In this document: one piece after another, positions 1-7,949 of the stretch
How the letters are laid out: each line of letters starts with the position of its first letter
Numbering within the stretch: position 1 is the first letter of the stretch
Source of the DNA: DAOPXV01 sp035352535
GTDB taxonomy: Bacteria; Muiribacteriota; UBA9980
Assembly: GCA_964545075.1 (NCBI GenBank)
Contig: CAZJFS010000051.1
Span: 1 to 25,563, forward strand
DNA length: 25,563 nucleotides
Direction: 5' to 3'
Notes under the pieces: generated by a model
Database searches by the model: none
What the model saw: the letters and a program-made list of their open reading frames with translations, nothing else
Told to the model about the DNA's origin: nothing
Translations under genes and position numbers: made by a program

Positions 1-2043
1 TTTAAATTCTATTTTATTGGATTTATCGGTCATCATGATATCCGCGAGCTCGTCTATTACAAAAACCAGGTGCGGCAGTTTTTCGAGCTTATCTACGGAG
101 CATTTCACGAGGGCTTCCTCTTCCTTTGGGGTCATCTGATAGCTTCCGCTATTGATCTCTTCGATGATGGCGTTGAAATCATCGAGTGATCGGACGCCAA
201 AAGCCGAAAGCAGCTCATAGCGGCGTTCCATTTCATAAATTCCCCATTCGAGGACGAATGGAACGTCTTTTACGTTCGTTATGACCGGATGTATGAGGTG
301 CGGTATGTCGTTATAGCCTATAAGTTCGACCATTTTAGGGTCGATCATAACGAATTTGACGTCGGCGGGGCTCGCGTGAAATAAAATGCTTGCAATTATA
401 GTGTTCATGCATACGCTTTTTCCGGAGCCGGTAGTTCCGGCTACGAGAAGGTGCGGCATTTTTTTCAGATCGGCGATTATAGGCTGACCGGTTATGGTTT
501 TTCCGAGGGCGAAAAGAAGCGGTGATCTGGCATTCGTGAATTCAGGGCTCATTATAAGGTCCGCAAAATAAACGGGAACGGGTTTCGAATTAGGAACCTC
601 AAGCCCTATAGCGGCTTTTCCTGGAATCGGCGCCTCCATGCGTATGCTGGAGGTGGCGAGCGCGAGGGAAATATCGTCAATGAGGCTCATTATCTTTGAG
701 ACCTTGACGCCCTTGGCGGGTTGCATTTCATATCTGGTAACGGTAGGGCCCTGGGTTATATGAACTATCTGTACGTCAATATTAAAATTTTTGAATGTGG
801 TTACTAGCATTTCAGCGTTTTGCTTGAGTTCATCTTCGCTTATTTCTTCAACTTTTTCCTTCGGCTCCAGTATCTTGGAAAAATCAGGGTAAATATAAGA
901 AATTTCAGGAGAAGCTGATTCAGGAACGCGCTTCTGCGCCAGATGCTTCAAATTTTTTTCGGAGGGCGTTTCGCAAGTCTCATCCTGGTTCGTATATGTT
1001 TTTGTTATGGTGACGTTTGAAAGAGCTGCCCTTAATTTATCGGTGTCTTCGGCGCTCGTTACCGTGTTTTCTTTTTTTATTTCCGCTGGCTGAGGGGTTT
1101 TTTCATCGGAATTTACCTGTTCTTCATCTTTTGCGGCATCTTCCGACGCTGGCGCGTCTTCAACCGTCTTCATTGCGTTTTCTTCGTTAAAAGTGGAGGC
1201 TATGGAATTACTTATCGCCCTTAATTTTTCAACGGGTTTTTTAATCATTATGTCGTCTCTGTTCTGCGCCTGGAGTTCGGATTTTCTGAGAATTTCAATC
1301 TCTTCGCCGATAGTTCTTATTTGAGGCGTTTCTTCGGCTTTTTCGTCTTCACTGACGTTTCTCATGCCTTTGGGTTCGCTAAGTATCTCGTGATTTTCTA
1401 CTCGCGAAAAAAGCGCCTGGAATGCTGCGGCTAAGATTTTAAATACCATGGTAACGGCAAAAGCGGTTCCGAATATGATGAATTTTAAAAAACCGAATAT
1501 CGAATTGTAGGCGATCGTCGCAAAATTAGTGAAGAGCGGAGAGAGAAGCACGTCGAATGCCAGCGAAACGCCGATTAGAATCCCAAAGATCGATACCAGG
1601 AAGGTACCGGCGTTTCCGATTATCGCGATAAGTTTTGAAGTGAAGAAGCTTCCCATATATCCACCGCTGTTATTGAGCATTTCAAAAAAAAGATTGGAAA
1701 AGAAAAGCAGGAAAGCATACCCGACCCATTCGGATTTTTTGTTGACTATGGAGCCGTGCATGAATTTTTGTATCCCGAAATACCATAAGAGAAAAGAAAA
1801 AAGATACATGGTAACGCCGATTTTGGTTTTGAACCATGCCAGAAAGTTATAAATTAAGCCCAGCCAGTAGGATTCAGAAGGTTTAAGTATGAAAAATACG
1901 AGTAAAATTATAGAGGAGAAAATATACGTAAGCCCTGCGAGCTCAGAGTTTCTTTTCAATTCAAGTTCGTTCGGTTCGAAGGAATTTGAACTGTATGTCT
2001 TGCCTTTTGGGCCTTTTGAGGAAGTGCGCGCGTTTGATGCCAA
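1..2043 (-). CDS. ftsK: DNA translocase FtsK/SpoIIIE, 3' end cut by window edge
   Basis: This is a membrane-anchored ATPase that pumps chromosomal DNA through the closing septum. 681 codons are visible and the frame is open at base 1. The N-terminus has four to five hydrophobic segments (about residues 37-190). An acidic, Lys/Glu-rich linker follows (about 200-400), then the motor domain. Walker A GTTGSGKS is at residues 536-543 (bases 415-438) and Walker B LVFVIDELAD has D664-E665 (bases 49-54). The end of the motor and any gamma DNA-reading domain lie outside the window. The start is TTG at 2043: the frame is closed upstream by TGA at 2052-2050, no in-frame ATG precedes the first membrane segment, and an AGGA sits about 9 bases upstream. 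The linker is shorter than in E. coli FtsK. The family call is secure; the TTG start is likely but not certain. Confidence 0.95.
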   Translation of the reverse strand, partial: MASNARTSSKGPKGKTYSSNSFEPNELELKRNSELAGLTYIFSSIILLVFFILKPSESYWLGLIYNFLAWFKTKIGVTMYLFSFLLWYFGIQKFMHGSIVNKKSEWVGYAFLLFFSNLFFEMLNNSGGYMGSFFTSKLIAIIGNAGTFLVSIFGILIGVSLAFDVLLSPLFTNFATIAYNSIFGFLKFIIFGTAFAVTMVFKILAAAFQALFSRVENHEILSEPKGMRNVSEDEKAEETPQIRTIGEEIEILRKSELQAQNRDDIMIKKPVEKLRAISNSIASTFNEENAMKTVEDAPASEDAAKDEEQVNSDEKTPQPAEIKKENTVTSAEDTDKLRAALSNVTITKTYTNQDETCETPSEKNLKHLAQKRVPESASPEISYIYPDFSKILEPKEKVEEISEDELKQNAEMLVTTFKNFNIDVQIVHITQGPTVTRYEMQPAKGVKVSKIMSLIDDISLALATSSIRMEAPIPGKAAIGLEVPNSKPVPVYFADLIMSPEFTNARSPLLFALGKTITGQPIIADLKKMPHLLVAGTTGSGKSVCMNTIIASILFHASPADVKFVMIDPKMVELIGYNDIPHLIHPVITNVKDVPFVLEWGIYEMERRYELLSAFGVRSLDDFNAIIEEINSGSYQMTPKEEEALVKCSVDKLEKLPHLVFVIDELADIMMTDKSNKIEFK

Positions 2044-2104
2044 ATCAATTCATCCTGTTCGGTAATTTTTTTGAGCGATTATTTTAAAAGTTTTTTAGAA
2101 TATA

Positions 2105-2133
2105 TTTATAACAGAACTCTTCAATATTTTCAA
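2105..2133 (-). promoter_or_regulatory. sigma70-type promoter for ftsK
   Basis: Read on the minus strand, -35 TTGAAA (2133-2128) is followed by a 17-base spacer and -10 TATAAA (2110-2105). It lies downstream of the tRNA-Gln terminator and about 60 bases upstream of the ftsK TTG start. ftsK therefore appears to be transcribed independently of the tRNA. Inferred from sequence only. Confidence 0.65.
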
Positions 2134-2186
2134 TAAGTATTTTAAAAAAATAAAAAAAGAATTAAACTTGACGGCGATTTAATGTA

Positions 2187-2228
2187 AAAAAAATATCGCG
2201 GCGCACTTTTGCGCCGCGATATTTTTTT
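2187..2228 (-). terminator. Strong intrinsic terminator of tRNA-Gln
   Basis: A perfect 14-bp inverted repeat (2191-2204 with 2211-2224) encloses a 6-base loop. It is extended to about 18 bp by A:T pairs and has a run of T on the 3' side in either orientation. On the minus strand it begins about 4 bases after the tRNA discriminator base, so it ends the tRNA transcript. It could also act on the plus strand, but no plus-strand gene ends here. Confidence 0.9.
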
Positions 2229-2232
2229 AAGG

Positions 2233-2303
2233 CTGGGGAGGAAAGAATCGAACTCTCACGTACAGATCCAGAGTCTGCTGTCCTACCATTAGACGACTCC
2301 CCA
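2233..2303 (-). tRNA. tRNA-Gln (anticodon CTG)
   Basis: The 71-nt cloverleaf runs from T at 2303 to discriminator G at 2233. The acceptor stem is TGGGGAG with CTCCCCA. The D arm carries GTCTAATGGTAGGAC. The anticodon stem GCAGA/TCTGT holds the loop CTCTGGA, giving anticodon CTG (reads CAG). The T arm is GAGAG-TTCGATT-CTTTC with one G:U pair. The weak U1:A72 pair and G73 are classic identity features of tRNA-Gln. The 3' CCA is not encoded (the genome reads CCT), so a CCA-adding enzyme is needed. Confidence 0.95.
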
Positions 2304-2316
2304 ACAAACAAAAATT

Positions 2317-2345
2317 ATTCTACCATAGTTTTTTATTTTTTGCAA
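2317..2345 (-). promoter_or_regulatory. sigma70-type promoter for tRNA-Gln
   Basis: Read on the minus strand, -35 TTGCAA (2345-2340) is followed by a 17-base spacer and -10 TAGAAT (2322-2317). The predicted start, near 2310, is a few bases before the tRNA 5' end at 2303. This leaves a very short leader for RNase P to remove. Confidence 0.75.
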
Positions 2346-2353
2346 GTACTTTG

Positions 2354-2382
2354 TTGACATTTTTTTAAAAATATTGTAAAAT
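2354..2382 (+). promoter_or_regulatory. sigma70-type promoter for trxA
   Basis: Consensus -35 TTGACA (2354-2359), a 17-base spacer made mostly of T and A runs, and -10 TAAAAT (2377-2382). The predicted start is near 2389, giving a leader of about 45 bases before trxA. Its -35 box is only 8 bases from the -35 box of the divergent tRNA-Gln promoter. Confidence 0.8.
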
Positions 2383-2434
2383 TATTAAAAAGTTTTAAAA
2401 AACAAAGATTTACGCATAATTTCAGGGAGGCGAC

Positions 2435-2749
2435 ATGGAAGTATTGAAAGAGACAACGTTTGATGCGCTTGTAGCTCAAAACACGACTCCGGTAATGATA
2501 GATTTTTTCGCGACATGGTGCGGCCCGTGTAAAATGGTTGCTCCAGTTCTCGAGGAACTTTCCGCCGAATATAAAGAAAAGGTCAGATTTGCAAAAGTAG
2601 ATATAGACGAATGCCCGAACCTTGCTTCAAAATACAAAATCAGAGGTGTTCCCACTCTTATGCTTTTCAAGAATGGCGAACCCGTCGCTACTATGGTCGG
2701 GGCTCAGCCCAAAAATAGGATCTCCGAAGAAATTCAAAAAATAATGTAA
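2435..2749 (+). CDS. trxA: Thioredoxin
   Basis: A small cytoplasmic disulfide reductase that keeps protein cysteines reduced, recycled by thioredoxin reductase (not in this window). The 104 residues match the usual length of bacterial thioredoxin 1. The active site WCGPCK has C29 and C32. The cis-proline loop RGVPTLMLF places P73 opposite the active site, and a buried Asp lies in VMIDFFA (D23). A strong Shine-Dalgarno AGGGAGG lies 5 bases before the ATG. It has its own promoter, and no terminator is visible before pspA 65 bases downstream, so readthrough into pspA is possible. Confidence 0.97.
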   Translation: MEVLKETTFDALVAQNTTPVMIDFFATWCGPCKMVAPVLEELSAEYKEKVRFAKVDIDECPNLASKYKIRGVPTLMLFKNGEPVATMVGAQPKNRISEEIQKIM

Positions 2750-2814
2750 TTTCAGGTCCGCGATTTTAAATAAATATAATAAAAAACCGTTTTAAATTTT
2801 TGGAGGTGCAGTTC

Positions 2815-3486
2815 ATGAGTATTTTCGCCAGGATTCAATCCATAATTTCTTCTAACCTTAACGCTATGCTGGACGGGGCAGAAGATCCGGAAAAAATGAT
2901 CAACCAGACCCTTCTCGAAATGCAGGAAAGCCTTCGCGAAACCAAAGTAGCCGTGGCCCGCGCCATACGCGACCAGAAACTTTTCGAGGACAAGTACGAG
3001 GAAAACAAGAAACAGGTTGAATACTGGGAAAAGAAAGCCATGGTAGCTGTTGAAAAAGGCGACGACAATCTCGCTAAAGAAGCGCTGAAAAAGAAAAAAG
3101 AGCATGCCGACCTCGATGCGGAAATAAAAGGCCAGCTTGATACCATGACGAAAAACGTGGATGCTTTAAAAAGCTCCTGCGCCGCCCTTGAGTCAAAGAT
3201 GGAAGAAGCTAAACGTAAAAAAGAAATGCTTTTAGCCAGGCTTAAAAATTCGCAGGCATCAATAAAAATAAACGAAAACATGAATAAATTCAAAACCACT
3301 TCCACAAGTGCATTTGAAACATTCGACAGAATGGAGAAGCAGGTCAATAACGCCGAAGCCGAAGCTGAAGCCGTTCAGGAACTGTCCGACCCCGATGTCA
3401 GCTTGAAACAAAAATTCGAAAAACTTGAAGAGGATAGCCAGGTTAATGATGAACTGGCAGAATTAAAGAAAAAGCTAGGCAAGTAA
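2815..3486 (+). CDS. pspA: PspA/IM30 (Vipp1) family membrane-stress protein
   Basis: An ESCRT-III-like peripheral membrane protein that assembles on damaged inner membrane. The 223 residues (usual length about 220-230) are almost entirely charged alpha helix. The N-terminal amphipathic helix MSIFARIQSIISSNLNAML is followed by the family-typical DGAEDPEKMINQ segment and long coiled-coil helices. The acidic C-terminal tail resembles the short PspA form, without a long Vipp1 extension. I chose ATG 2815: a frame extension to TTG 2800 would read through the ribosome binding site GGAGG (2802-2806), which sits 8 bases before this ATG. A TATAAT at 2775-2780 could be a -10 box but has no recognisable -35. 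No pspB, pspC or pspF lies nearby. A hairpin terminator follows. Confidence 0.93.
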   Translation: MSIFARIQSIISSNLNAMLDGAEDPEKMINQTLLEMQESLRETKVAVARAIRDQKLFEDKYEENKKQVEYWEKKAMVAVEKGDDNLAKEALKKKKEHADLDAEIKGQLDTMTKNVDALKSSCAALESKMEEAKRKKEMLLARLKNSQASIKINENMNKFKTTSTSAFETFDRMEKQVNNAEAEAEAVQELSDPDVSLKQKFEKLEEDSQVNDELAELKKKLGK

Positions 3487-3510
3487 ACTTTAAAAATAAG
3501 TTTTGCAATA

Positions 3511-3555
3511 AAAAAGAGCGATAACTTGATTTTTAAGTTAAGTTACGCTCTTTTT
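3511..3555 (+). terminator. Intrinsic terminator after pspA
   Basis: The stem pairs AAAAAGAGCGATAACTT (3511-3527) with AAGTTACGCTCTTTTT (3540-3555). It has one bulged A, a 12-base loop and a terminal T-run. It lies 24 bases after the pspA stop and separates trxA-pspA from the HDOD gene. Confidence 0.85.
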
Positions 3556-3561
3556 CCAGTT

Positions 3562-3589
3562 TTGTTAAATTATTTTATTCATTTAAAAA
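3562..3589 (+). promoter_or_regulatory. Possible weak promoter for the HDOD gene
   Basis: TTGTTA (3562-3567), a 16-base spacer and TAAAAA (3584-3589) form a weak sigma70-like pair. It sits just past the pspA terminator and 19 bases before the HDOD start. Each box matches four of six consensus bases, which is common by chance in AT-rich DNA. The preceding terminator makes some promoter here likely. Confidence 0.25.
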
Positions 3590-3608
3590 TGAGATAAGGC
3601 GGTTTTTA

Positions 3609-4637
3609 ATGGGATTACTCGATGCGTTGAAAAAAGCAAAAGACCAAAAGCAGGGAGGCGAAGCCGCGCATACGAACCAGTCCGATGTACTGCCTGCCGC
3701 GCCATCTTCCGCTCAGTCAATTTTTTCCAAGCTTAAACAGGAACTTTCTTCTGAACAGTCCAAAAAAGAAGCCCAACAGGTTGCGGTCAATAAAATACTT
3801 GATGCGATAGACGATGTCCCCACGCTTCCCACGATCGTCAATAAGGTCATACAAAGCCTTAACAATCCTCAGACGACGGCCAAGGAAATATCCGATATAG
3901 TAAGGAACGATCCATCCATTACCGCTAAAATATTAAAAATAGGAAATTCCGCCTACTATGCCGGTTACAGTCCCTGCGGCAACGTTCAGAACGCTATAGC
4001 GCGAATAGGCCTTATTCAAATGAAGCGTACGATATTTTCAGTATCCGTATTCGATTCCTTTAACAAGCTGCCTCATGGCAGCTTTAACCTCAAGGATTTC
4101 TGGACGCATTCCATCGCCGTAGGTTACGCGGCCAAGCTTATTGGAAAGCTCTCGAAATTCAGGGATTCCGATGACCTTTATACCGCCGGGCTTTTGCACG
4201 ATCTTGGCAAACTTATTACTTTGCGATATATTCCTGAAATGTTTGAGACTATATGGAAAAAATTGCAGGAGAGCGAATCAGGTGTGTACTATGATATTGA
4301 AAGATCTGAATTTCCTATCTCTCATTGCGAGATAGGCTCATGGTTAGCCGTTAAATGGAATATGTCGCGCGAGATACAGGCGGTTATTTTCAATCATCAT
4401 CAGCCGCCGATAAAATCGACCGTATTCGAAAAAGACATCATTATGTTTTCGGCGATAGTTTATCTTGCCGATAAATTCGTGAAAAAACTTGAGTTTGGAA
4501 ATTCCGGCGACCGCGATTCAAATATCGATATGGAGATATTTAATTTCGTGTTCCGCGAAAGCGCTACGCAGGAAAAAATATCCGAAGAAATTTTAAAGAT
4601 AAAAACCGTTATCGATGCTACGGCAGAAGCTCTTTAA
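3609..4637 (+). CDS. HDOD-domain signal transduction protein
   Basis: A cytoplasmic protein of 342 residues. An N-terminal low-complexity segment (1-55, rich in Gln, Ser and Ala) precedes an HDOD domain (about 60-270). The domain starts with the typical IDDVPTLPTIVNKV and contains NDPSITAKILKIGNSAYY, the HD pair in LLHDLGK (H197-D198) and the later FNHHQPP. HDOD domains are divergent HD folds usually without proven phosphohydrolase activity, found in chemotaxis, motility and cyclic-nucleotide signalling proteins. No membrane segment or receiver domain is present. The ribosome site AAGGCGG is a little distant from the ATG. With the two GGDEF genes downstream it suggests a local signalling cluster, but its target cannot be read from the sequence. 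Confidence 0.9.
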   Translation: MGLLDALKKAKDQKQGGEAAHTNQSDVLPAAPSSAQSIFSKLKQELSSEQSKKEAQQVAVNKILDAIDDVPTLPTIVNKVIQSLNNPQTTAKEISDIVRNDPSITAKILKIGNSAYYAGYSPCGNVQNAIARIGLIQMKRTIFSVSVFDSFNKLPHGSFNLKDFWTHSIAVGYAAKLIGKLSKFRDSDDLYTAGLLHDLGKLITLRYIPEMFETIWKKLQESESGVYYDIERSEFPISHCEIGSWLAVKWNMSREIQAVIFNHHQPPIKSTVFEKDIIMFSAIVYLADKFVKKLEFGNSGDRDSNIDMEIFNFVFRESATQEKISEEILKIKTVIDATAEAL

Positions 4638-4683
4638 TCCATACCGTCGAACTTTAAATGTTTTTTTATCTTCATATAAATTA

Positions 4684-4713
4684 TTGACAATCATATACGC
4701 TAGGTGATATAAT
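4684..4713 (+). promoter_or_regulatory. sigma70 extended -10 promoter for metK
   Basis: Consensus -35 TTGACA (4684-4689), an 18-base spacer, and a perfect -10 TATAAT (4708-4713) preceded by an extended -10 TG (4705-4706). The predicted start is near 4720, giving a 5' leader of about 55 bases. That is too short for any known SAM riboswitch class with an expression platform, and no such fold is visible. Confidence 0.85.
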
Positions 4714-4773
4714 ATTATTCTCATAAAAGCATTATAAAAACTATTAAGAAATTAAAGGAGAGGACATTGTCTA

Positions 4774-6012
4774 ATGGCAAAAGCTAAGTCAACAACTGTC
4801 GCTAAAAGCGACATGAAAAAGTATTTTTTTACTTCAGAATCAGTAACGGAAGGTCATCCCGATAAAATGGCTGATCAGATATCCGACGCAGTGCTTGACG
4901 CTATATACGCTCAGGATCCCATGGGCCGCGTAGCCTGTGAAACCGCTCTTACAACCGGCGTCTGTTTTGTAATGGGAGAAATAACTCATAAAGACAGCGT
5001 TTTGTTAAATTATCAAAATATCGTAAGGGATACGGTTCGTGAAATCGGTTATGTGGACCCTGATTTCGGCTTTGATGCTAACAGCTGCGCCGTCATCACG
5101 TCGATCGGACGTCAGTCTTCGGATATCGCCATGGGCGTCGATAAGGCCCTTGAAATCCGCGATAGGAACGTCGTTTCCTCAGATTACGAAAAATTCGGCG
5201 CTGGAGATCAGGGCATGATGTTCGGCTTCGCATGTAATGAAACTCCCGAGTTCATGCCGGCCACCATAACATACGCTCACAAGCTTTGTGAAAAGCTCGC
5301 CGAGCTTCGCAAAAATAAAAAAATACCTTACCTGCGTCCGGATGGAAAATCGCAGGTTACTATCGAGTATGAAGGCCACAGGCCTGTCCGCGTTGACGCC
5401 GTCGTGCTTTCGACACAGCATTCTCCCGGCGTGTCGCTGAAGAAAATAGAAGCAGACGTTAAAGAACTCATAATAAAAAAAGTCATTCCGGCTAACCTTC
5501 TCGATAAAAACACAAAATATTATATAAACCCCACAGGCCGCTTCGTTGTAGGCGGACCCCACGGTGACTCGGGTCTTACGGGCCGTAAAATAATAGTCGA
5601 CACATACGGCGGAATGGCAAGACATGGCGGCGGAGCTTTTTCGGGTAAGGATCCCACAAAAGTCGATCGCACGGCCGCTTATGGAGCTCGCCACATCGCT
5701 AAAAATATAGTCGCGGCAGGTCTCGCCGAACGTTGTGAGGTCCAGGTGGCATATGCCATCGGCGTCGCTCATCCCGTTTCAATAATGGTCGATACTTTTG
5801 GAACCGCGAAGATACCCGAAAGAGAGATTGAAAGAATAATCAACAATCCCGAAATATTCGATATGCGTCCGGGCGCCCTCATTAAAAACCTTAACCTCAG
5901 ACGTCCGATCTTCAAAAAAACCGCCAGATATGGTCATTTTGGAAGAAAAGACAAGGATTTTACATGGGAGAATCTCGACAAGGTAAAGATGATCCAGAAA
6001 GAAGTCAAGTAA
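4774..6012 (+). CDS. metK: S-adenosylmethionine synthetase (methionine adenosyltransferase)
   Basis: Makes S-adenosylmethionine from methionine and ATP in the cytosol. At 412 residues it is slightly longer than E. coli MetK (about 384) because of a 15-residue N-terminal lead and a modest C-terminal tail. Visible family motifs are FTSESVTEGHPDKMADQISD near the start, GAGDQGMMFGFACNET (about 142-157), GGPHGDSGLTGRK, and the phosphate-binding loop GGGAFSGKDPTKVDR. A Shine-Dalgarno AAAGGAGAGG lies about 10 bases before ATG 4774. An internal ATG at 4813 could start the more typical length, but has a poorer site. SAM also feeds polyamine synthesis, whose genes lie 11 kb downstream. Confidence 0.97.
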   Translation: MAKAKSTTVAKSDMKKYFFTSESVTEGHPDKMADQISDAVLDAIYAQDPMGRVACETALTTGVCFVMGEITHKDSVLLNYQNIVRDTVREIGYVDPDFGFDANSCAVITSIGRQSSDIAMGVDKALEIRDRNVVSSDYEKFGAGDQGMMFGFACNETPEFMPATITYAHKLCEKLAELRKNKKIPYLRPDGKSQVTIEYEGHRPVRVDAVVLSTQHSPGVSLKKIEADVKELIIKKVIPANLLDKNTKYYINPTGRFVVGGPHGDSGLTGRKIIVDTYGGMARHGGGAFSGKDPTKVDRTAAYGARHIAKNIVAAGLAERCEVQVAYAIGVAHPVSIMVDTFGTAKIPEREIERIINNPEIFDMRPGALIKNLNLRRPIFKKTARYGHFGRKDKDFTWENLDKVKMIQKEVK

Positions 6013-6018
6013 TTATAA

Positions 6019-6056
6019 TTTCGGGCGGGCTCCCGTTTATCGGTCCCGCCTCGAAA
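6019..6056 (+). other. GC-rich hairpin after metK without a U-tract
   Basis: The stem TTTCG-GGCGGG (6019-6029) pairs with CCCGCC (6045-6050) and, past one bulged T, CGAAA (6052-6056), around a 15-base loop. No T-run follows, so it is not a canonical intrinsic terminator. It could protect the metK mRNA 3' end or attenuate readthrough into the GGDEF gene, which has no visible promoter of its own. Confidence 0.5.
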
Positions 6057-6084
6057 AACGAAAACAAATAGCATTTTTAAAAAT

Positions 6085-7929
6085 ATGGCGCTTTTATCTA
6101 AAGACAAGATGTTAATGACCGTCGTGAACCTGCTCATAATAATAGGAGCGGTGTCCGCGTCATTTTACGTCGTTCCGTCCAATATCGTTTTTAAGGATAG
6201 CTTCATAAACGATTTCAAGCAATTTTGCCCTTCGGGAGTCCTCGAACCGAAAATGTCTTTTAAAGACGCGTCCAGCGTTAAGCTGACTGGTAACGAGCGC
6301 GATATTCTCGATAAAAATGCCGATGCCAAGGACTATTCCGCTAAGTTCAGCGAATTTAATTCTGAAAATCCTTATTTTGACGGAGCTTCAAATAACTCCA
6401 TATTAAAAAAGGTTTCCAGTTACGTCATCACAGTGGTCGGAATTAATTTTTTATATCTGGCCGCCATAGTTCTGGCGTCGTTTTTCAGCGGAATAATCGG
6501 TTCAGTGGCTGTTTCCGCGATATCTTCCGCCGCCGTCTATTATTTTTATACTTTTCGCGAACTTCCAAATCTCGCTCTTCAGCTTAAAACATGTTTTTTC
6601 TTCACTCATGCCGCCTCCCAGAGTTCCGAAGTGGCGTCCATAGCTTCAAAATATTACGATATGTACAATGTCATCGAGAACATATTCAAGTTTGACATGC
6701 AGCTTAAAATAGGCATATTTATCGGTGTTGCCGTATTGTCTTCAATACTTTTCGACAGGCGGACGATATTTTACGTTTCACAGCTCGAGGAAAAGATGTC
6801 CGAATGCTTAAGGCTTCAGGCTGAAAACAGCAAGCTTCAAAGTAACGTCGGCGACGTTCGTAAAATGGATGAAAAATTTCGCATGATAAGCGCGAGAATG
6901 TCGTCTATCCAGACGCTGACGCGCGTTGTCACCAAATCCATGGATCCTACGGATGTTATCAAAGAATCTCTCAAGGTCGTTCAGCAGATAGTCAATGCTG
7001 AAAAATGTTCGTTCTGGCTTTTAGATGAGAACGGCACCACGCTCGTGCTTAAAGAGTGCATTGGTTGGAAAGACGAAGAAAAGGAAAACTTGAAAACGTC
7101 TTCTGCTGAGGATGCAGGGCTTGTCGGCGCGGCGCTTCGCGCGGGAAAGGTAATGACTTCCTCCGAATCGCGCCAGCCTGATTATACGGCTATGGGCGAA
7201 GGGGCGGCGATAATGAATTCAAAAGCGTGCGCGCCTCTCAAACATGGCGAAAAAATGCTCGGTATAATAAACGTTGAAAAATTTTCAGATAGCACCAAGA
7301 TGGAACAGGAAGAAACAAGGATGCTCGAACTTATATCGACATTGAGTTCCGTCGCTATAGAAAATGCGAATCTCTTTAAAAAGACTGAAATGCTCGCTAA
7401 TACGGATGGTCTCACTAAACTTTATACCCGTCGCTATATGGACAGTTTTCTTGAGGCGGAACTTGAAAAAAGCCGTCGCTACAATCATCCGCTGTCGGTG
7501 GCTCTTACTGATATCGATCACTTCAAGAGCTTTAACGATACATACGGCCATCAGATAGGCGATTTCGTTCTTGAAGAAACCGCAAAAATACTTAGAAATG
7601 CAGTGAGAAACGTCGATCTTGCCGCGAGGTATGGCGGCGAGGAATTTCTCGCGATACTTCCGGAAACCGATTACAAAGGGGCGTTCACGTTCGCCGAAAG
7701 ATTAAGAAAGAAGATCGAGGATAAGACATACGAAGACGCTAAAACAGGTCACAAGCTCAAGGTTACGATCTCAATTGGCGTAGCTTCCTTTCCTTTACAT
7801 TCGAAGGAAAAGGCGGAGCTTGTTAAAAAGGCCGACACCGCACTTTATCTTGCGAAAGAACAGGGCAGGAACCGGGTAAAGGTGGCTCCGATAACAAAAG
7901 AGCAGTTGGCTAACATGCAGAAAAGCTAA
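6085..7929 (+). CDS. Membrane GAF-GGDEF protein, predicted diguanylate cyclase
   Basis: Predicted to make cyclic di-GMP from two GTP. Of 614 residues, the N-terminal 235 hold a first membrane helix (about 11-30), an extracytoplasmic loop (about 31-108), two or more helices (about 112-158) and another at about 210-230. A short coiled coil follows, then a GAF sensor domain (about 272-430) and the GGDEF domain (about 438-605). The catalytic signature is GGEEF at 517-521. The inhibitory site RNVD (508-511) lies exactly five residues upstream, as in product-inhibited cyclases, and NTDGLTKLYTRRYM marks the domain start. No clear Shine-Dalgarno precedes ATG 6085; ATG 6109 is an alternative. It is a paralogue of the next gene. 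The signal sensed is unknown. Confidence 0.93.
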   Translation: MALLSKDKMLMTVVNLLIIIGAVSASFYVVPSNIVFKDSFINDFKQFCPSGVLEPKMSFKDASSVKLTGNERDILDKNADAKDYSAKFSEFNSENPYFDGASNNSILKKVSSYVITVVGINFLYLAAIVLASFFSGIIGSVAVSAISSAAVYYFYTFRELPNLALQLKTCFFFTHAASQSSEVASIASKYYDMYNVIENIFKFDMQLKIGIFIGVAVLSSILFDRRTIFYVSQLEEKMSECLRLQAENSKLQSNVGDVRKMDEKFRMISARMSSIQTLTRVVTKSMDPTDVIKESLKVVQQIVNAEKCSFWLLDENGTTLVLKECIGWKDEEKENLKTSSAEDAGLVGAALRAGKVMTSSESRQPDYTAMGEGAAIMNSKACAPLKHGEKMLGIINVEKFSDSTKMEQEETRMLELISTLSSVAIENANLFKKTEMLANTDGLTKLYTRRYMDSFLEAELEKSRRYNHPLSVALTDIDHFKSFNDTYGHQIGDFVLEETAKILRNAVRNVDLAARYGGEEFLAILPETDYKGAFTFAERLRKKIEDKTYEDAKTGHKLKVTISIGVASFPLHSKEKAELVKKADTALYLAKEQGRNRVKVAPITKEQLANMQKS

Positions 7930-7949
7930 AGTTTAGAGCAACAATTAAG

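Noticed and set aside
1529..1852. Plus-strand open frame of 107 codons
   Set aside because: It lies wholly inside ftsK on the opposite strand, in the part encoding membrane helices, and has no family motif or ribosome site.
2800..2814. TTG start extending pspA by five codons
   Set aside because: It coincides with the ribosome binding site GGAGG used by ATG 2815.
2835..3347. Minus-strand open frame of 170 codons
   Set aside because: Complement of the pspA coiled coil; its Phe/Ser-rich composition is the mirror of Lys/Glu codons.
4714..4773. SAM riboswitch before metK
   Set aside because: The leader is only about 55 bases and AT-rich, with no P1 stem, no kink-turn and no terminator/antiterminator pair.
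5179..5772. Minus-strand open frame of 197 codons
   Set aside because: Shadow of metK, whose plus-strand motifs are intact through this stretch.
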